Assembly (NCBI GenBank): GCA_949123685.1
Contig: CASBHZ010000005.1
Coordinates: forward strand, 1-64,000
Reading direction: 5' to 3'
DNA: 64,000 bases
Source: an uncultured Bacteroidales bacterium
GTDB lineage: Bacteria > Bacteroidota > Bacteroidia > Bacteroidales > Muribaculaceae
This document shows positions 52,383 to 62,513 of this stretch, piece by piece. How positions within the stretch are numbered: the first letter of the stretch is position 1; the number at the start of each line of letters is the position of its first letter. The notes below the pieces were generated by a model. The model was not told the origin of the DNA. It was given only the letters and a program-made list of their open reading frames with translations, and did no database searches. The translations under genes and the position numbers were made by a program.

Positions 52383-53798
52383 ATGAATATCAGAATCTTT
52401 CTTATAGCACTTGCTTGTTTTCCTTTCGTAAGTTGTGAGAGCAAAGAGCCCGAAGCTCCGAAGGGTGGATCTGCAGGAGAAGTGAAGGTTGAAGTGGGAG
52501 GAGAGGCAGTCACTGTCTACGATGCCCGTGTGTCGAAATATCCCCAGAACGAGACATACAAAGGTTTTCAGCGTCCTACAAGCCAGACAGAGATCGCACA
52601 CTTCGCATATTTCGATTATGATGATAACGAGACAATAAAGATTACTACTTCCAATGCTGTTGATCAGGTTTTGGTTCGTCCGCAGGAATACGGCATCACA
52701 CCGACAGTAAACGGCAATACTGTGGAACTCAAACTTACAAAGCCTTGCCAGATAGTTGTGGAGTTCGGAGGTACACATCATGAGGCTCTCCATCTTTTTG
52801 CCAATCCGAAAGAGCTGAGTGTGCCCAAACCTGAAAATGCGCGCTATTATTATGGTCCCGGCGAACATGAGGCAGGTGAGATCCAGTTGCGCAGCGGTGA
52901 GACAATGTATATTGACGAAGGTGCTGTGGTTTACGGTATCGTGAAGAGTGACAACGCCAATGACATCAAGATTATCGGAAAAGGCATTCTTGACGGCAGC
53001 CGTGCCGGCAAGGGTCCTATCATCGCCTTCAACAGCTGCACAAATGCTCTTGTGGAGGGAATCGTGGTGCGCGACCCGACTGGTTGGGCAATTGTTCCCA
53101 CGCTCTGCAACGGCGTGACTTATGACAATGTGAAGTGCGTAGGGTTCTGGCGCTATAATGCTGACGGTATCGATATCTGCAACAGCCGTAACATCAATGT
53201 GAAAAACTGCTTCATACGAGCCTTCGACGATTGTATCGCCATGAAAGGTCAGTCTGCTGTATACGACAAGGGGAAAGTGATGCAGAATATACGTATCGAC
53301 AATTGCGTGCTTTGGAACGACTGGGGTAAGGCTGTTGAATTCGGTGCGGAGACTGTGGTGGATGTTATCCGCGATGTACGCGTCACCAACTGTTTTGTAC
53401 CTCATTTCACTTTCACCGCGCTTTCAATGCAGAACGGTGACCGCGGTCGCATCGAGGACGTGCATTTCGAGAATATATCCATCGAGGAGGTAATCAAAGA
53501 ACGCGCCACTCTCGAAGGAGAGCCGATGAACACAATCGGATGGGGCAAGACAATCGACCTCGGAGTTTATGGCACAAGCTGGAGCACTGACAATATCCGC
53601 GGTAGCATCAGGAATGTAACATTCACCAATATCCGCTGTCTGGGTCCGAACCATACGGGTGTAAGTCTCGCTGGATATGACGGAAGCCATATGGTATCCG
53701 ATATCAAGATTAAAGACTATTATGTCAACGGAACCAAGATTACCGGCATGTCGGATATAAATACCAACGAATTTGTCAGCAATGTGACTGTGGAATAA
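52383..53798 (+). CDS. GH28-like right-handed beta-helix glycosidase (lipoprotein)
   Basis: 471 residues from ATG 52383, which gives a lipoprotein signal peptide ending FVSC (Cys18); an ATG six codons earlier is possible. The body is a parallel beta-helix: YIDEGAVVYGIVKS, IKIIGKGILDGSRAGKG, then active-site-like YNADGIDICNSRNINV and RAFDDCIAMKG, where the Asp residues correspond to the NxD and DD motifs of polygalacturonase-family enzymes. The usual GHG motif is not evident. The family cleaves galacturonan or rhamnogalacturonan. Surface location plus the rhamnose operon downstream makes a pectic substrate likely, but the exact activity is open. Confidence 0.75.
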   Translation: MNIRIFLIALACFPFVSCESKEPEAPKGGSAGEVKVEVGGEAVTVYDARVSKYPQNETYKGFQRPTSQTEIAHFAYFDYDDNETIKITTSNAVDQVLVRPQEYGITPTVNGNTVELKLTKPCQIVVEFGGTHHEALHLFANPKELSVPKPENARYYYGPGEHEAGEIQLRSGETMYIDEGAVVYGIVKSDNANDIKIIGKGILDGSRAGKGPIIAFNSCTNALVEGIVVRDPTGWAIVPTLCNGVTYDNVKCVGFWRYNADGIDICNSRNINVKNCFIRAFDDCIAMKGQSAVYDKGKVMQNIRIDNCVLWNDWGKAVEFGAETVVDVIRDVRVTNCFVPHFTFTALSMQNGDRGRIEDVHFENISIEEVIKERATLEGEPMNTIGWGKTIDLGVYGTSWSTDNIRGSIRNVTFTNIRCLGPNHTGVSLAGYDGSHMVSDIKIKDYYVNGTKITGMSDINTNEFVSNVTVE

Positions 53799-53814
53799 AC
53801 TCTATCAATAGACT

Positions 53815-56124
53815 ATGCGACAACTGTTATACATATTGCTGCTGGCGGGGCTTGCACCGGCGATTGCCGGCGCGGCTCCGCGGCAGACATATTCCACCGA
53901 GGCTGTCAGTGATGGCGAGATGGATAAATTCGTTAACGACCTGATGTCGCGGATGACTCTTCAGGAAAAGATAGGTCAGCTCAACCTGCCGTCTTATTCC
54001 GACCTTCGTTCGGGAGTGGTGGCAAACAACGATACGCACAACCGTATCCGCAAGGGTCTTGTGGGTGGCGTTTTCAACATCAAGGGTGCAGAGAGGGTCC
54101 GGAATCTTCAGAAATTGGCAGTGGAAGAGTCTCGTCTCGGCATCCCTCTGCTGATGGGAGCGGACGTAATTCATGGCTATGAGACGATTTTCCCGATTCC
54201 ACTCGGAATGTCGTGTAGCTGGGACACAGTCGCAGCCAGAAGATCGGCTGCGGTTGCTGCCGCGGAAGCTTCCGCCACTGGTATCAACTGGACATTCAAT
54301 CCAATGGTCGATATCTGTCGTGATGCCCGCTGGGGTCGCATCGCCGAATGCAACGGCGAGGATCCCTATCTCGGAGGGGTGCTGACGAAGGCTTATGTGA
54401 AGGGTTATCAGGGAAGCGATCTTTCGGATGAGAAGAGCATACTCGCATGTGTGAAACATTTTGCTCTCTACGGCGCCTGCGAGTCCGGACTCGATTATAA
54501 TTATGTCGACATGAGCCGCGTGACTATGTTTAATGACTATTTGCCACCTTATAAAGCAGCAGTTGATGCCGGAGTAGGAAGCCTGATGACCTCTTTCAAC
54601 GTGGTTGACCGCGTTCCCGCCACTGCCAACAAGTGGCTGATTACCGATGTGCTTCGTAATCGATGGGGCTTTGACAACCTTGTGGTTTCCGACTATAACG
54701 GCATAGGGGAAATGACAACACTCGGCATAGGTCCGAAATCACTCTGCGGAGAGATGGCTATCAATGCCGGTCTGGATATGGATATGGTGAGCGAGGCGTA
54801 TCTTATGAATCTCGAAAACCTGGTGAAAGAAGGAAAGGTGAGCCTTGATAAAATCGACAATGCCTGCCGTCGGGTGCTTGAAGCCAAATATAAACTCGGA
54901 CTTTTCAAGGATCCTTATCGCTATTGCAACATGAAGCGCGCTGACAAGGAACCTTTCAGCAAGGAATATCGCAAGATAGCGCGTGAACTTGCTCCCGAAA
55001 CTTTTGTGCTTCTGAAAAACAGCGAATCTCTGTTGCCTCTCAAACCACAGGGAAAGATAGCGTTGATCGGTCCGCTTGCTAACTCTCCCAAGAGCATGGC
55101 GGGCACATGGGTGCTTTCATGTTCCACGCTCGACAGGCACCGTACGGTGCTCGACGGGCTTCGCGATGCCGTAGGCAACAAGGCGCAGATTCTATATGCG
55201 CAGGGTAGCAACATCTATCTTGATGAAAAGATGGAGCTGGGTATTTCGCAAGGCAAGCTTGCCCGTGGTGACAACGAAGCTCTTTTGCGCGAAGCATTGG
55301 AGACCGCGAAGAATGCTGATATTATTGTGGCGGCATTGGGGGAGAGTGCAGACATGTCGGGAGAATCGGCATCGCGCACGCGTCTCGGATTGCCGGATGC
55401 GCAGGAACGTCTGCTGCGAGAGGTTGTGGCTACAGGCAAGCCAGTGGTGCTGTTGCTCTTCACCGGACGCCCCCTGACGCTGACATGGGAAGAGGAAAAT
55501 GTGCCCGCAATCCTGAATGTCTGGTTTCCCGGATCAGAGGCAGGCGATGCCATAGCAGATGTGCTGTTTGGCAAGAAATCTCCCTCCGGCAAGCTTACCA
55601 CGACTTTCCCTCGTGCTGTCGGGCAGTGTCCGATATACTACAACCATCTTCCCTCGAGTCGTCCCGATCCTGAAGAAGGAATCTTCAATATATTCAACCA
55701 GAACTGGGTAGATGAGAGTGTGAAACCTCTCTATCCTTTCGGATATGGTTTAAATTACACAACCTTTGACTATGGCGAGATACGGCTCAATTCGTCGACA
55801 CTACCTTCCGGAGGTGAGTTGACTGCAACGGTTAAAGTCACCAATACAGGAGAGAGGGACGGTACGGAGATTGTGCAGCTCTATCTTCACGATGTGTTTG
55901 CATCGGAGGTAAGACCAGTGAAGCAGCTGAAAGGTTTCAGCCGTATCGATTTGAAAAAAGGTGAGAGCAAGGATGTGACTTTTACTATTACGGAAGATGA
56001 CCTGAAGTTTTATAATGGCAATCTTGAACATATTTTCGAACCCGGAGAATTTGAGCTTATGGTCGGACCGAACAGCCGCGATGTGAAGGTTGTGAGGTTT
56101 GAGGCTTTAGGTATTAGGCATTAG
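53815..56124 (+). CDS. Glycoside hydrolase family 3 (BglX-like)
   Basis: 769 residues. After a signal peptide (residues ~1-20) comes the GH3 TIM-barrel domain (MSRMTLQEKIGQLNL, GADVIHGYETIFPIPLG, WGRIAECNGEDPYL) with nucleophile Asp293 in NLVVSDYNGIG. The alpha/beta sandwich follows (NAKNADIIVAALGESADMSGE-type region near residue 500, with the acid/base expected there) and a C-terminal fibronectin III-like domain. It is periplasmic, removing terminal beta-linked sugars from imported oligosaccharides. It is 16 bases downstream of the GH28-like gene in the same operon. Confidence 0.92.
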   Translation: MRQLLYILLLAGLAPAIAGAAPRQTYSTEAVSDGEMDKFVNDLMSRMTLQEKIGQLNLPSYSDLRSGVVANNDTHNRIRKGLVGGVFNIKGAERVRNLQKLAVEESRLGIPLLMGADVIHGYETIFPIPLGMSCSWDTVAARRSAAVAAAEASATGINWTFNPMVDICRDARWGRIAECNGEDPYLGGVLTKAYVKGYQGSDLSDEKSILACVKHFALYGACESGLDYNYVDMSRVTMFNDYLPPYKAAVDAGVGSLMTSFNVVDRVPATANKWLITDVLRNRWGFDNLVVSDYNGIGEMTTLGIGPKSLCGEMAINAGLDMDMVSEAYLMNLENLVKEGKVSLDKIDNACRRVLEAKYKLGLFKDPYRYCNMKRADKEPFSKEYRKIARELAPETFVLLKNSESLLPLKPQGKIALIGPLANSPKSMAGTWVLSCSTLDRHRTVLDGLRDAVGNKAQILYAQGSNIYLDEKMELGISQGKLARGDNEALLREALETAKNADIIVAALGESADMSGESASRTRLGLPDAQERLLREVVATGKPVVLLLFTGRPLTLTWEEENVPAILNVWFPGSEAGDAIADVLFGKKSPSGKLTTTFPRAVGQCPIYYNHLPSSRPDPEEGIFNIFNQNWVDESVKPLYPFGYGLNYTTFDYGEIRLNSSTLPSGGELTATVKVTNTGERDGTEIVQLYLHDVFASEVRPVKQLKGFSRIDLKKGESKDVTFTITEDDLKFYNGNLEHIFEPGEFELMVGPNSRDVKVVRFEALGIRH

Positions 56125-56160
56125 ATTTAGAAGTTGTTTAAAAATAAAACACATAACACC

Positions 56161-57489
56161 ATGCACCTACGCAAACTAATGACCATGGTATTGGTTTCCA
56201 TAGTTTTACCCATTGTCAATGCCGGACAAAAGTCTGATCAGGAAATTCTTGAGGTAAGGATGTTCATCAGGGAATATATCGGGCATACTGTAAAGGAGTG
56301 CAAAAAAGATACCCTGGGACATATAGCGTTACCTAAACCATATAGTGTTCCGAGCCTGAACGGAGTGTTTGAGAAGGATATGTTCTATTGGGACACATAT
56401 TTTACAAATATAGCACTCATATCTGGTTCTGACTTTATGCAGGCAAGAAACAATGTGGATAATATTCTTTTCCTGATAGACAAATATGGATTCATGCCAA
56501 ATGGATCCAATGTTATATATCTTGATCGTTCCCAGCCTCCGTTTGCCAGCATGATGGTCCGTGACATTTATGAAATAAACAAGGATAAAAAATGGCTTGC
56601 ATCTGCCTGCAGGATATTGGAGAAGGAATACAGGTTCTGGATGGAGCAGAGAATCACGCCGACAGGATTGAACCGTTACTCCAACCATACTACAAAAGAC
56701 CAGCTGATTTCATTCTATGAATATATGAAGTCGCGTTTCCCAGATTTGCCTGTGCTTACGGATTCAGTGGAAATATTGAAGCAGGCATCTCATTTTGTAG
56801 CAGAGGCGGAGTCCGGTTGGGACTTCACGCCACGTTTCAATTTCCGTTGCGAGGATTTTAATCCGGTTGACCTGAACGCCAATCTATATTTGTACGAAAA
56901 GAATTTTGCTTATTTTTATAAGGAACTGAACAAAAAAGGTTCTGACAAATGGCTTAAAGCAGCCGATAAGAGGAAAAAGCTACTGAACAAGTATTGCTGC
57001 AACCCTCAGGATGGGTGTTTTTATGACTATGATTTTGTAAACAACCGGCTGAGTCCTGTCTATTCGTCAGCGGTGTTCAATCTGCTCTGGTCAGAGGTTC
57101 TGACTCCGAGTCAGGCGCGAAAGGTGGTTGAGAATCTTCAAAGACTGGAATATCCTTGTGGAGTGGCGGCATGTGAACGTGGCACACGGGAACGTGCTTA
57201 CCAGTGGGATTACCCCAATGCCTGGGCAAGCTTCAATGTGATGGCAATCGGAGGTCTGGACAATTACGGCTTCAAGGAGGATGCGCGCCGGATTGCCCGA
57301 AAATACGTAGACAGCATTGTCGGAATTTATCAACAGACAGGCAATTTATGGGAGAAGTTCAATGCGGAACATGGCAATCTGGAAGTAAACAACGAATACG
57401 AAATGCCACCTTTCATGGGTTGGACAGCAGGGGCGTTTATCTACGCCTCGGATTATCTGGACAGAACAGCCGGGAACATCAGTCACTAA
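56161..57489 (+). CDS. GH37 (trehalase)-family glycosidase
   Basis: 442 residues from ATG 56161, which starts a signal peptide (LVSIVLPIVNA). Trehalase-family marks are visible in altered form: GVFEKDMFYWDTYF near 70-81 (first signature), ESGWDFTPRF with probable acid Asp221, and QWDYPNAWAS (second signature), plus WEKFNAE near the end carrying the probable base. Since the first signature departs from true trehalases and the setting is a plant-glycan locus, the substrate may not be trehalose; related (alpha/alpha)6 enzymes act on other alpha-linked sugars. Probably periplasmic. Confidence 0.75.
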   Translation: MHLRKLMTMVLVSIVLPIVNAGQKSDQEILEVRMFIREYIGHTVKECKKDTLGHIALPKPYSVPSLNGVFEKDMFYWDTYFTNIALISGSDFMQARNNVDNILFLIDKYGFMPNGSNVIYLDRSQPPFASMMVRDIYEINKDKKWLASACRILEKEYRFWMEQRITPTGLNRYSNHTTKDQLISFYEYMKSRFPDLPVLTDSVEILKQASHFVAEAESGWDFTPRFNFRCEDFNPVDLNANLYLYEKNFAYFYKELNKKGSDKWLKAADKRKKLLNKYCCNPQDGCFYDYDFVNNRLSPVYSSAVFNLLWSEVLTPSQARKVVENLQRLEYPCGVAACERGTRERAYQWDYPNAWASFNVMAIGGLDNYGFKEDARRIARKYVDSIVGIYQQTGNLWEKFNAEHGNLEVNNEYEMPPFMGWTAGAFIYASDYLDRTAGNISH

Positions 57490-57599
57490 AATTCACATTG
57501 TTGCTTTAATAATATCAATCGCCTTATTAATATGGAAAGATTCGGCTGCTATCTGTACCGCACCAAAAGTGGAAATTTTTTGATGATATGCTCCACTTT

Positions 57600-57752
57600 C
57601 AGTTATGGTGAGTATGCAATAGGGATAGCGGAATCTGTAACCGGTTGAGGCTTATTCTGCATCAGCCAAACAGTCCTGCCGGTGCGGAGAGAGCAAAAAT
57701 TTTCAAGTTGAAGGACTGTGGAGATACTTTGGTTCTTGATAATAATGAATAG
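57600..57752 (+). pseudogene. Possible 3' remnant of a lost gene
   Basis: In one frame this reads open for ~48 codons and ends KIFKLKDCGDTLVLDNNE-stop, with the stop (57750-57752) overlapping the GH127-type start codon region, as in tightly packed operons. No start and no family could be recognised. The rest of the 57490-57744 gap shows inverted arms AAAGTGGA/TCCACTTT (about 57564 and 57591) and nothing else. Chance cannot be excluded. Confidence 0.25.
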
Positions 57753-59603
57753 CAAGATGAGGAAGGTTATATGTTTTTTGATAATTGCCGGCGCATCAGC
57801 TGGTGCAGCACAAGCGAACAAGACGATAAAGATCGAAGATTATGTTGGAAGTAGGATTGAATCCTGTATAAACAACAGGGTAAAAAGTCAAGACACAAAA
57901 CAACTTGTAGAGCCGTTCCGGCATTTGACCGAAGGCACTCGATGGCAAACAGAGTTTATAGGGAAATGGATGCTTGGAGCGATTGGTTCCTATCGCTATA
58001 GTCACGATGTCGAGTTATTGCAAAAAATCAATGACGCAGCGTACGACCTTATGTCAACACAAAGGGAAGATGGCTATATCGGTAATTATAAAGAAGATAA
58101 TCGTTTGACTAATTGGGACATATGGGGACGCAAATACACATCGCTCGCACTTCTTGATTACTATAAACTTACCGGTGATAAAAAGGCTCTTAAGGCGGTT
58201 GAAAAACTTATTGACGGTCTGATTGCAGAATTGAAGGACAGGAACATCGACATAGCGACTACAGGTCTCTACCGAGGAATGCCAAGCTGTTCGATTCTTG
58301 AGCCGGTGATGTATCTGTACGATAGCACCAAGGAAAAGAGATATCTCGATTTTGCAAAAGGCATAGCGGCAGCGATAGAGAAACCGGGAAGCACACAGCT
58401 TGTGACTAAGGCTCTTGACGGAGTGCCGGTGGCGCACAGGTTTCCGTTTCCGTCCCACTGGTGGTCGTTTGAAAACGGTCACAAGGCATACGAGATGATG
58501 TCCTGTTATGTCGGTCTCATGGAGTTAGGGAAAGTAACGGGAGAAGGGAAATATTTATCAGCAGCCGAGGCTGCCGCACGTAATATTCTTGATACGGAAA
58601 TAAATGTTGCAGGCTCGGGAGCAGCCTTCGAGTGCTGGTACGATGGTAAATCACAACAGACCATACCTGCCTATCACACGATGGAGACGTGTGTCACGTT
58701 CACATGGATGCAACTGCTCGACAAACTATGGCAACAAACCGGAAACTCGAAGTACGCCGACGAGTTCGAGCGCACAATGTACAATGCCCTCATGGCGTCA
58801 TTGCGCAATGACGCCATGAGATATCGAAATACAGCCCATTGGAAGGACGGCGTCAGCCGGGGGAAGAACAATGCGGACTGCCGATCAACTGCTGCAATGC
58901 AAACGGACCGCGAGGGTTTGCTCTTATTCCGGATTTTGCGCTCAGGGTTAAAAGTGACACGGTCTTTGTGAATCTCTATACGCCCCTTAAGGGAGAGATA
59001 GAAATTGGCAAATCTGCCATGAGTATTGAAATTTCCAATGATTTTCCGCGGACAGGAAAGAACAGGATCAAGATTTTAAAGCCGGGTAAGGAAAAGGTTG
59101 TTCTTGCGCTGAGAATACCCGGATGGTGCGGTGGAAAGTATGATATCAGTCTGAATGGACGGAAGGTAGACGCACAACCGGTGAATGGATATGCAATCAT
59201 GTCGTTGGAGAAAGGCTCAAATGTCATCTCCTCGGATTACAATCTGATGAGCAAGGTTGAAAAGCTCAACGGGATGCAGGCACTGACACGCGGACCACTT
59301 GTTTTTGCCCGCGACAGCAGATATTGTGACGGAGACATTGACGAATGCGGAATCATCAAGGAAAACGAAAACGGAGAGGTGGATATACGTTTTCCGGAAT
59401 CCTCTTCAGACTTCGCGTGGATAACCGTAGAAGTTCCGATGATATTGGGAACCGATCTTGAGAATCCCGAAAACGCATCCGGAAGAATGGTAAGATTCTG
59501 TGACTTTGGCTCGGCAGGGAATGACTGGAACCGGAACGGACGCTATCGGGTTTGGATTGTATCTCCGATCCATGCCATGTCGCAACCTTATCACAAATAT
59601 TAA
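57745..59603 (+). pseudogene. GH127-type (DUF1680) beta-L-arabinofuranosidase, frameshifted
   Basis: Two overlapping frames make one ~619-residue enzyme: 57745 to ~58815 and ~58815 to 59603; the total length becomes divisible by three if one base is added. Signal peptide to ~AQA24; (alpha/alpha)6 barrel with LDDYYKLTGDKKAL-type repeats; zinc ligands Glu314 and Cys316 (HTMETCVTF) in the first frame; the catalytic/zinc Cys pair (NCCNANGPRG) in the second frame; then beta-sandwich domains (LRIPGWCGGKYDISLNG, LTRGPLVFARD). The shift separates the two halves of the active site, so the product should be inactive unless it is an error or is bypassed. It lies at the edge of a perfect 32-base palindrome. 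Confidence 0.85.
58789..58820. repeat. Perfect 32-base palindrome at the GH127 frameshift
   Basis: CTCATGGCGTCATTGC (58789-58804) is followed immediately by its exact complement GCAATGACGCCATGAG (58805-58820). The reading frame changes at about 58815, in the right arm. A perfect palindrome of this length in a coding region is unexpected and points to template-switch copying of one arm from the other. Confidence 0.9.
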
Positions 59604-59707
59604 ACTGCTTCCAAGTCGTGCGAAAAGGTACGTATTTTACCACGAAAGAAAAAATTTCTTATAACATATTTTTGAGTGGCAAACGTGGGTATGAATCAAA
59701 AAAGTGC

Positions 59708-59772
59708 TAAATTTGTGAGTATTTGTTACAAAATAATCAGTCTTTTATTTAATTGCGCTTTGCGTAGTTTTG
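59708..59772 (+). promoter_or_regulatory. Possible promoters of the rhamnose operon
   Basis: Two TAnnTTTG matches lie upstream of rhaB: TAAATTTG (59708-59715) and TAGTTTTG (59765-59772), 84 and 27 bases before its ATG. Neither has TTTG at the ideal -33 spacing, as expected if an activator is needed. No regulator site could be identified. Confidence 0.45.
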
Positions 59773-59799
59773 AAACCTTGAAGTATGAAACCATGAAGC

Positions 59800-61239
59800 A
59801 TGAAAACGAAATTCTTTATAGCCTTTGATCTTGGTGCCACAAGCGGACGCTCCGTTTTAGGAGAGCTGACCGAGGATGGAAAACTCACCATGAAAGAACT
59901 GACACGTTTCCCAAACCGGATGATGCCGCTCGACGGTCATCTCCACTGGAACATCTATTCTTTATTTGAGGAACTGAAATGCGGACTGCGTGAGACGGCT
60001 CGCTTGGGCATTACCCCAGATTCTATAGGCATTGACACATGGGGCGTGGATTATGTATGCGTTGCCCCCGACGGATCGATCATAGGACTGCCATATGCTT
60101 ATCGTGACATTCAGACCATCGGTGCTGACGGACGTTTCTTTGAGAATGTGATGTCGGCATCCGAACTTTACCGCCACACCGGCATTCAGCACATGGGCTT
60201 CAACACGGTGTTCCAGCTCAATGAGCACCGCAATGATTTCGGTCATCTCAACGCATCGAAGTTCGTATTCCTGCCTGATGCTCTTGCTTATATGCTCACG
60301 GGGAATATAGTCACTGAATATACAATCGCGTCTACGGGTTCAATAGTGAATGCCGCAGCGCGACAGCTTGATGTGGAGGTACTCTCCGCCGTCGGAACGG
60401 AGCTTTCCAAGTTCGGACCGATGGTAGAGCCCGGTCATGTGATAGGCAATCTGAAACCAGAGATTGCTGAAGAAACCGGTTTGGGAACAATACCGGTCGT
60501 GGCAGTAGCCGGACACGACACCGCCTCGGCAGTCGCCGCCATCCCCGCTACAGACCGCAACTTCGCCTACCTCAGCAGCGGCACCTGGTCGCTGATGGGT
60601 ATTGAGACAGATGCGCCCATTATCAACGAAATCACCGAAAAATACAATATCACTAATGAGGGAGGAATGGAAGGCACGACACGGCTTCTAAAGAACATCA
60701 CCGGCATGTGGATAGTGGAGCAGTGTCTCAGGCAGTGGAAGTCGGAAGGTACAGACTATACATACCCGCAGATGGTAGAATTGGCTGAGAATTCCAAGGC
60801 AGTCTGCATCATAGATCCCGATGACAGCTCCTTTACCGCTCCTGCTAACATGGTCACCGCCATAGACGAGTACTGCCGGGCAACAAACCAGTCTGTTCCT
60901 GCAACTCACGGGGAATACATCCGCTCCATCTTCGAGAGCCTTGCCCGGAAATACGCCAAGACCCTCGACGTATTCCGCGGACTGTCAGAATATCCGATAG
61001 AGCGTCTCCATGTAATAGGAGGCGGTTCCCGCAACGCCTTCCTCAACCAGCTGACAGCCGATGCCTGCGGCATACCTGTCATTGCCGGACCGGCAGAAGC
61101 TACTGCCCTCGGCAACATAATGATCCAGGCAATTGCATCTGGGGATATAAGGAATCTTGCGGAAATGCGCAGGATCATCGCCGGAAATATTGAGACTGTA
61201 GCCTATTATCCAAAGAATCATAATACCAAAACCAGATAA
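59800..61239 (+). CDS. rhaB: Rhamnulokinase
   Basis: 479 residues. FGGY-kinase fold: phosphate-binding IAFDLGATSGRSVLGE at the start, IGIDTWGVDYVCVAPDG, GHDTASAVAAIP with the catalytic Asp, SSGTWSLMGIE, and ERLHVIGGGSRNAFLNQLTA near the end. It phosphorylates L-rhamnulose to rhamnulose 1-phosphate in the cytosol. First gene of rhaB-rhaA-(insert)-rhaT-rhaD; rhaA follows after two bases. The start is the ATG of MKTKFFIAF, giving standard length. Confidence 0.97.
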   Translation: MKTKFFIAFDLGATSGRSVLGELTEDGKLTMKELTRFPNRMMPLDGHLHWNIYSLFEELKCGLRETARLGITPDSIGIDTWGVDYVCVAPDGSIIGLPYAYRDIQTIGADGRFFENVMSASELYRHTGIQHMGFNTVFQLNEHRNDFGHLNASKFVFLPDALAYMLTGNIVTEYTIASTGSIVNAAARQLDVEVLSAVGTELSKFGPMVEPGHVIGNLKPEIAEETGLGTIPVVAVAGHDTASAVAAIPATDRNFAYLSSGTWSLMGIETDAPIINEITEKYNITNEGGMEGTTRLLKNITGMWIVEQCLRQWKSEGTDYTYPQMVELAENSKAVCIIDPDDSSFTAPANMVTAIDEYCRATNQSVPATHGEYIRSIFESLARKYAKTLDVFRGLSEYPIERLHVIGGGSRNAFLNQLTADACGIPVIAGPAEATALGNIMIQAIASGDIRNLAEMRRIIAGNIETVAYYPKNHNTKTR

Positions 61240-61241
61240 TC

Positions 61242-62495
61242 ATGAAAGAAGAAACAATCCGCAAGGCGTACGAAATAGCGAAGGAACGCTACGCGGCTAT
61301 CGGTGTCGACACCGACAAGGTTCTCGCACAGATGCAGGACTTCCACCTGAGCATGCACTGCTGGCAGGCAGACGATGTAACCGGTTTCGAGAAACGGGAA
61401 GGCGGTCTGACCGGAGGCATACAGGTCAACGGCAATTATCCCGGCAAAGCCCGAAACATCAAGGAGCTTCGCGATGACATCCTCTATGCCATGTCGCTAA
61501 TTCCCGGCAAGCACCGTCTCAACCTCCATGAAATCTATGGCGACTTTCAAGGAAAGTTCGTTGACCGTGACGAGGTGACACCCGAATATTTCGAGAGCTG
61601 GATTCAGTGGGGTAAAGAGAACGATATCAAGCTCGACTTCAATTCCACCTCCTTCTCCCACACCAAGAGCGGTGACCTAAGCCTCTCAAATCCCGATAAA
61701 GCCATCCGCGATTTCTGGATCGAACACTCGAAGCGATGCCGCGCCATTTCCCAAGCCATCGGCGAGGCGCAGCAGGATCCCTGCATCATGAACACATGGG
61801 TGCACGACGGAAGCAAGGACATCACCGTTAACCGCTACATGTACCGCGAACTGCTCAAGGACTCTCTCGACCAGATCTTCGAGCACCGCTACGACTGGAT
61901 GAAGGACTGCGTGGAAAGTAAGGTCTTCGGCATCGGGCTGGAAAGCTACACGGTCGGCAGCAACGACTTCTACACCGCCTACGCCTCCAAACGCGACATG
62001 ATGATAACCCTCGACACGGGTCACTTCCATCCCACGGAGAGCGTTGCCGACAAGGTATCCGCCATGCTCCTGTTCGTGCCCGAGCTTATGCTCCACGTAT
62101 CGCGCCCCGTGCGCTGGGACTCCGACCACGTCACCATCATGGACGATCCCACGATGGACCTCTTCAGCGAGATAGTACGCGCCGGTGCCCTGAACCGTGT
62201 GCACTACGGACTCGACTACTTCGACGGCACCCTCAACCGTATCGGCGCCTACGTCATCGGCAGCCGTGCCGCCCAGAAATGTATGCTACGCGCACTTCTC
62301 GAACCGATCGAAACCCTGCGCAATTATGAACTTGCCGACAAGAAATTCCAGCGTCTTGCCCTTCTCGAAGAATGCAAGAACCTGCCGTGGAACGCCGTCT
62401 ACGACATGTTCTGCCTGAAGAACAACGTCCCCGTCGGCGAGACATTCATCTCCGAGGTTGAGAAATACGAGGCAGAGGTAACCTCACGTAGATAG
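61242..62495 (+). CDS. rhaA: L-rhamnose isomerase
   Basis: 417 residues, the normal length. It interconverts L-rhamnose and L-rhamnulose with Mn2+. Typical stretches are MQDFHLSMHCWQADDVTGFE, LNLHEIYGDF, NTWVHDGSKDITVNRYMYRE and LDTGHFHPTESVADK, which contain the metal-binding Glu, Asp and His residues. Base composition is more G+C-rich than its surroundings, perhaps reflecting high expression. It follows rhaB directly. Confidence 0.97.
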   Translation: MKEETIRKAYEIAKERYAAIGVDTDKVLAQMQDFHLSMHCWQADDVTGFEKREGGLTGGIQVNGNYPGKARNIKELRDDILYAMSLIPGKHRLNLHEIYGDFQGKFVDRDEVTPEYFESWIQWGKENDIKLDFNSTSFSHTKSGDLSLSNPDKAIRDFWIEHSKRCRAISQAIGEAQQDPCIMNTWVHDGSKDITVNRYMYRELLKDSLDQIFEHRYDWMKDCVESKVFGIGLESYTVGSNDFYTAYASKRDMMITLDTGHFHPTESVADKVSAMLLFVPELMLHVSRPVRWDSDHVTIMDDPTMDLFSEIVRAGALNRVHYGLDYFDGTLNRIGAYVIGSRAAQKCMLRALLEPIETLRNYELADKKFQRLALLEECKNLPWNAVYDMFCLKNNVPVGETFISEVEKYEAEVTSRR

Positions 62496-62513
62496 TTTTA
62501 GTTGAAAGTTAGG

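Noticed and set aside
57564..57600. Inverted arms AAAGTGGA/TCCACTTT as a second copy of the palindromic element at 17934
   Set aside because: The arms differ in sequence, the loop is 18 bases or more, and there are no flanking direct repeats.
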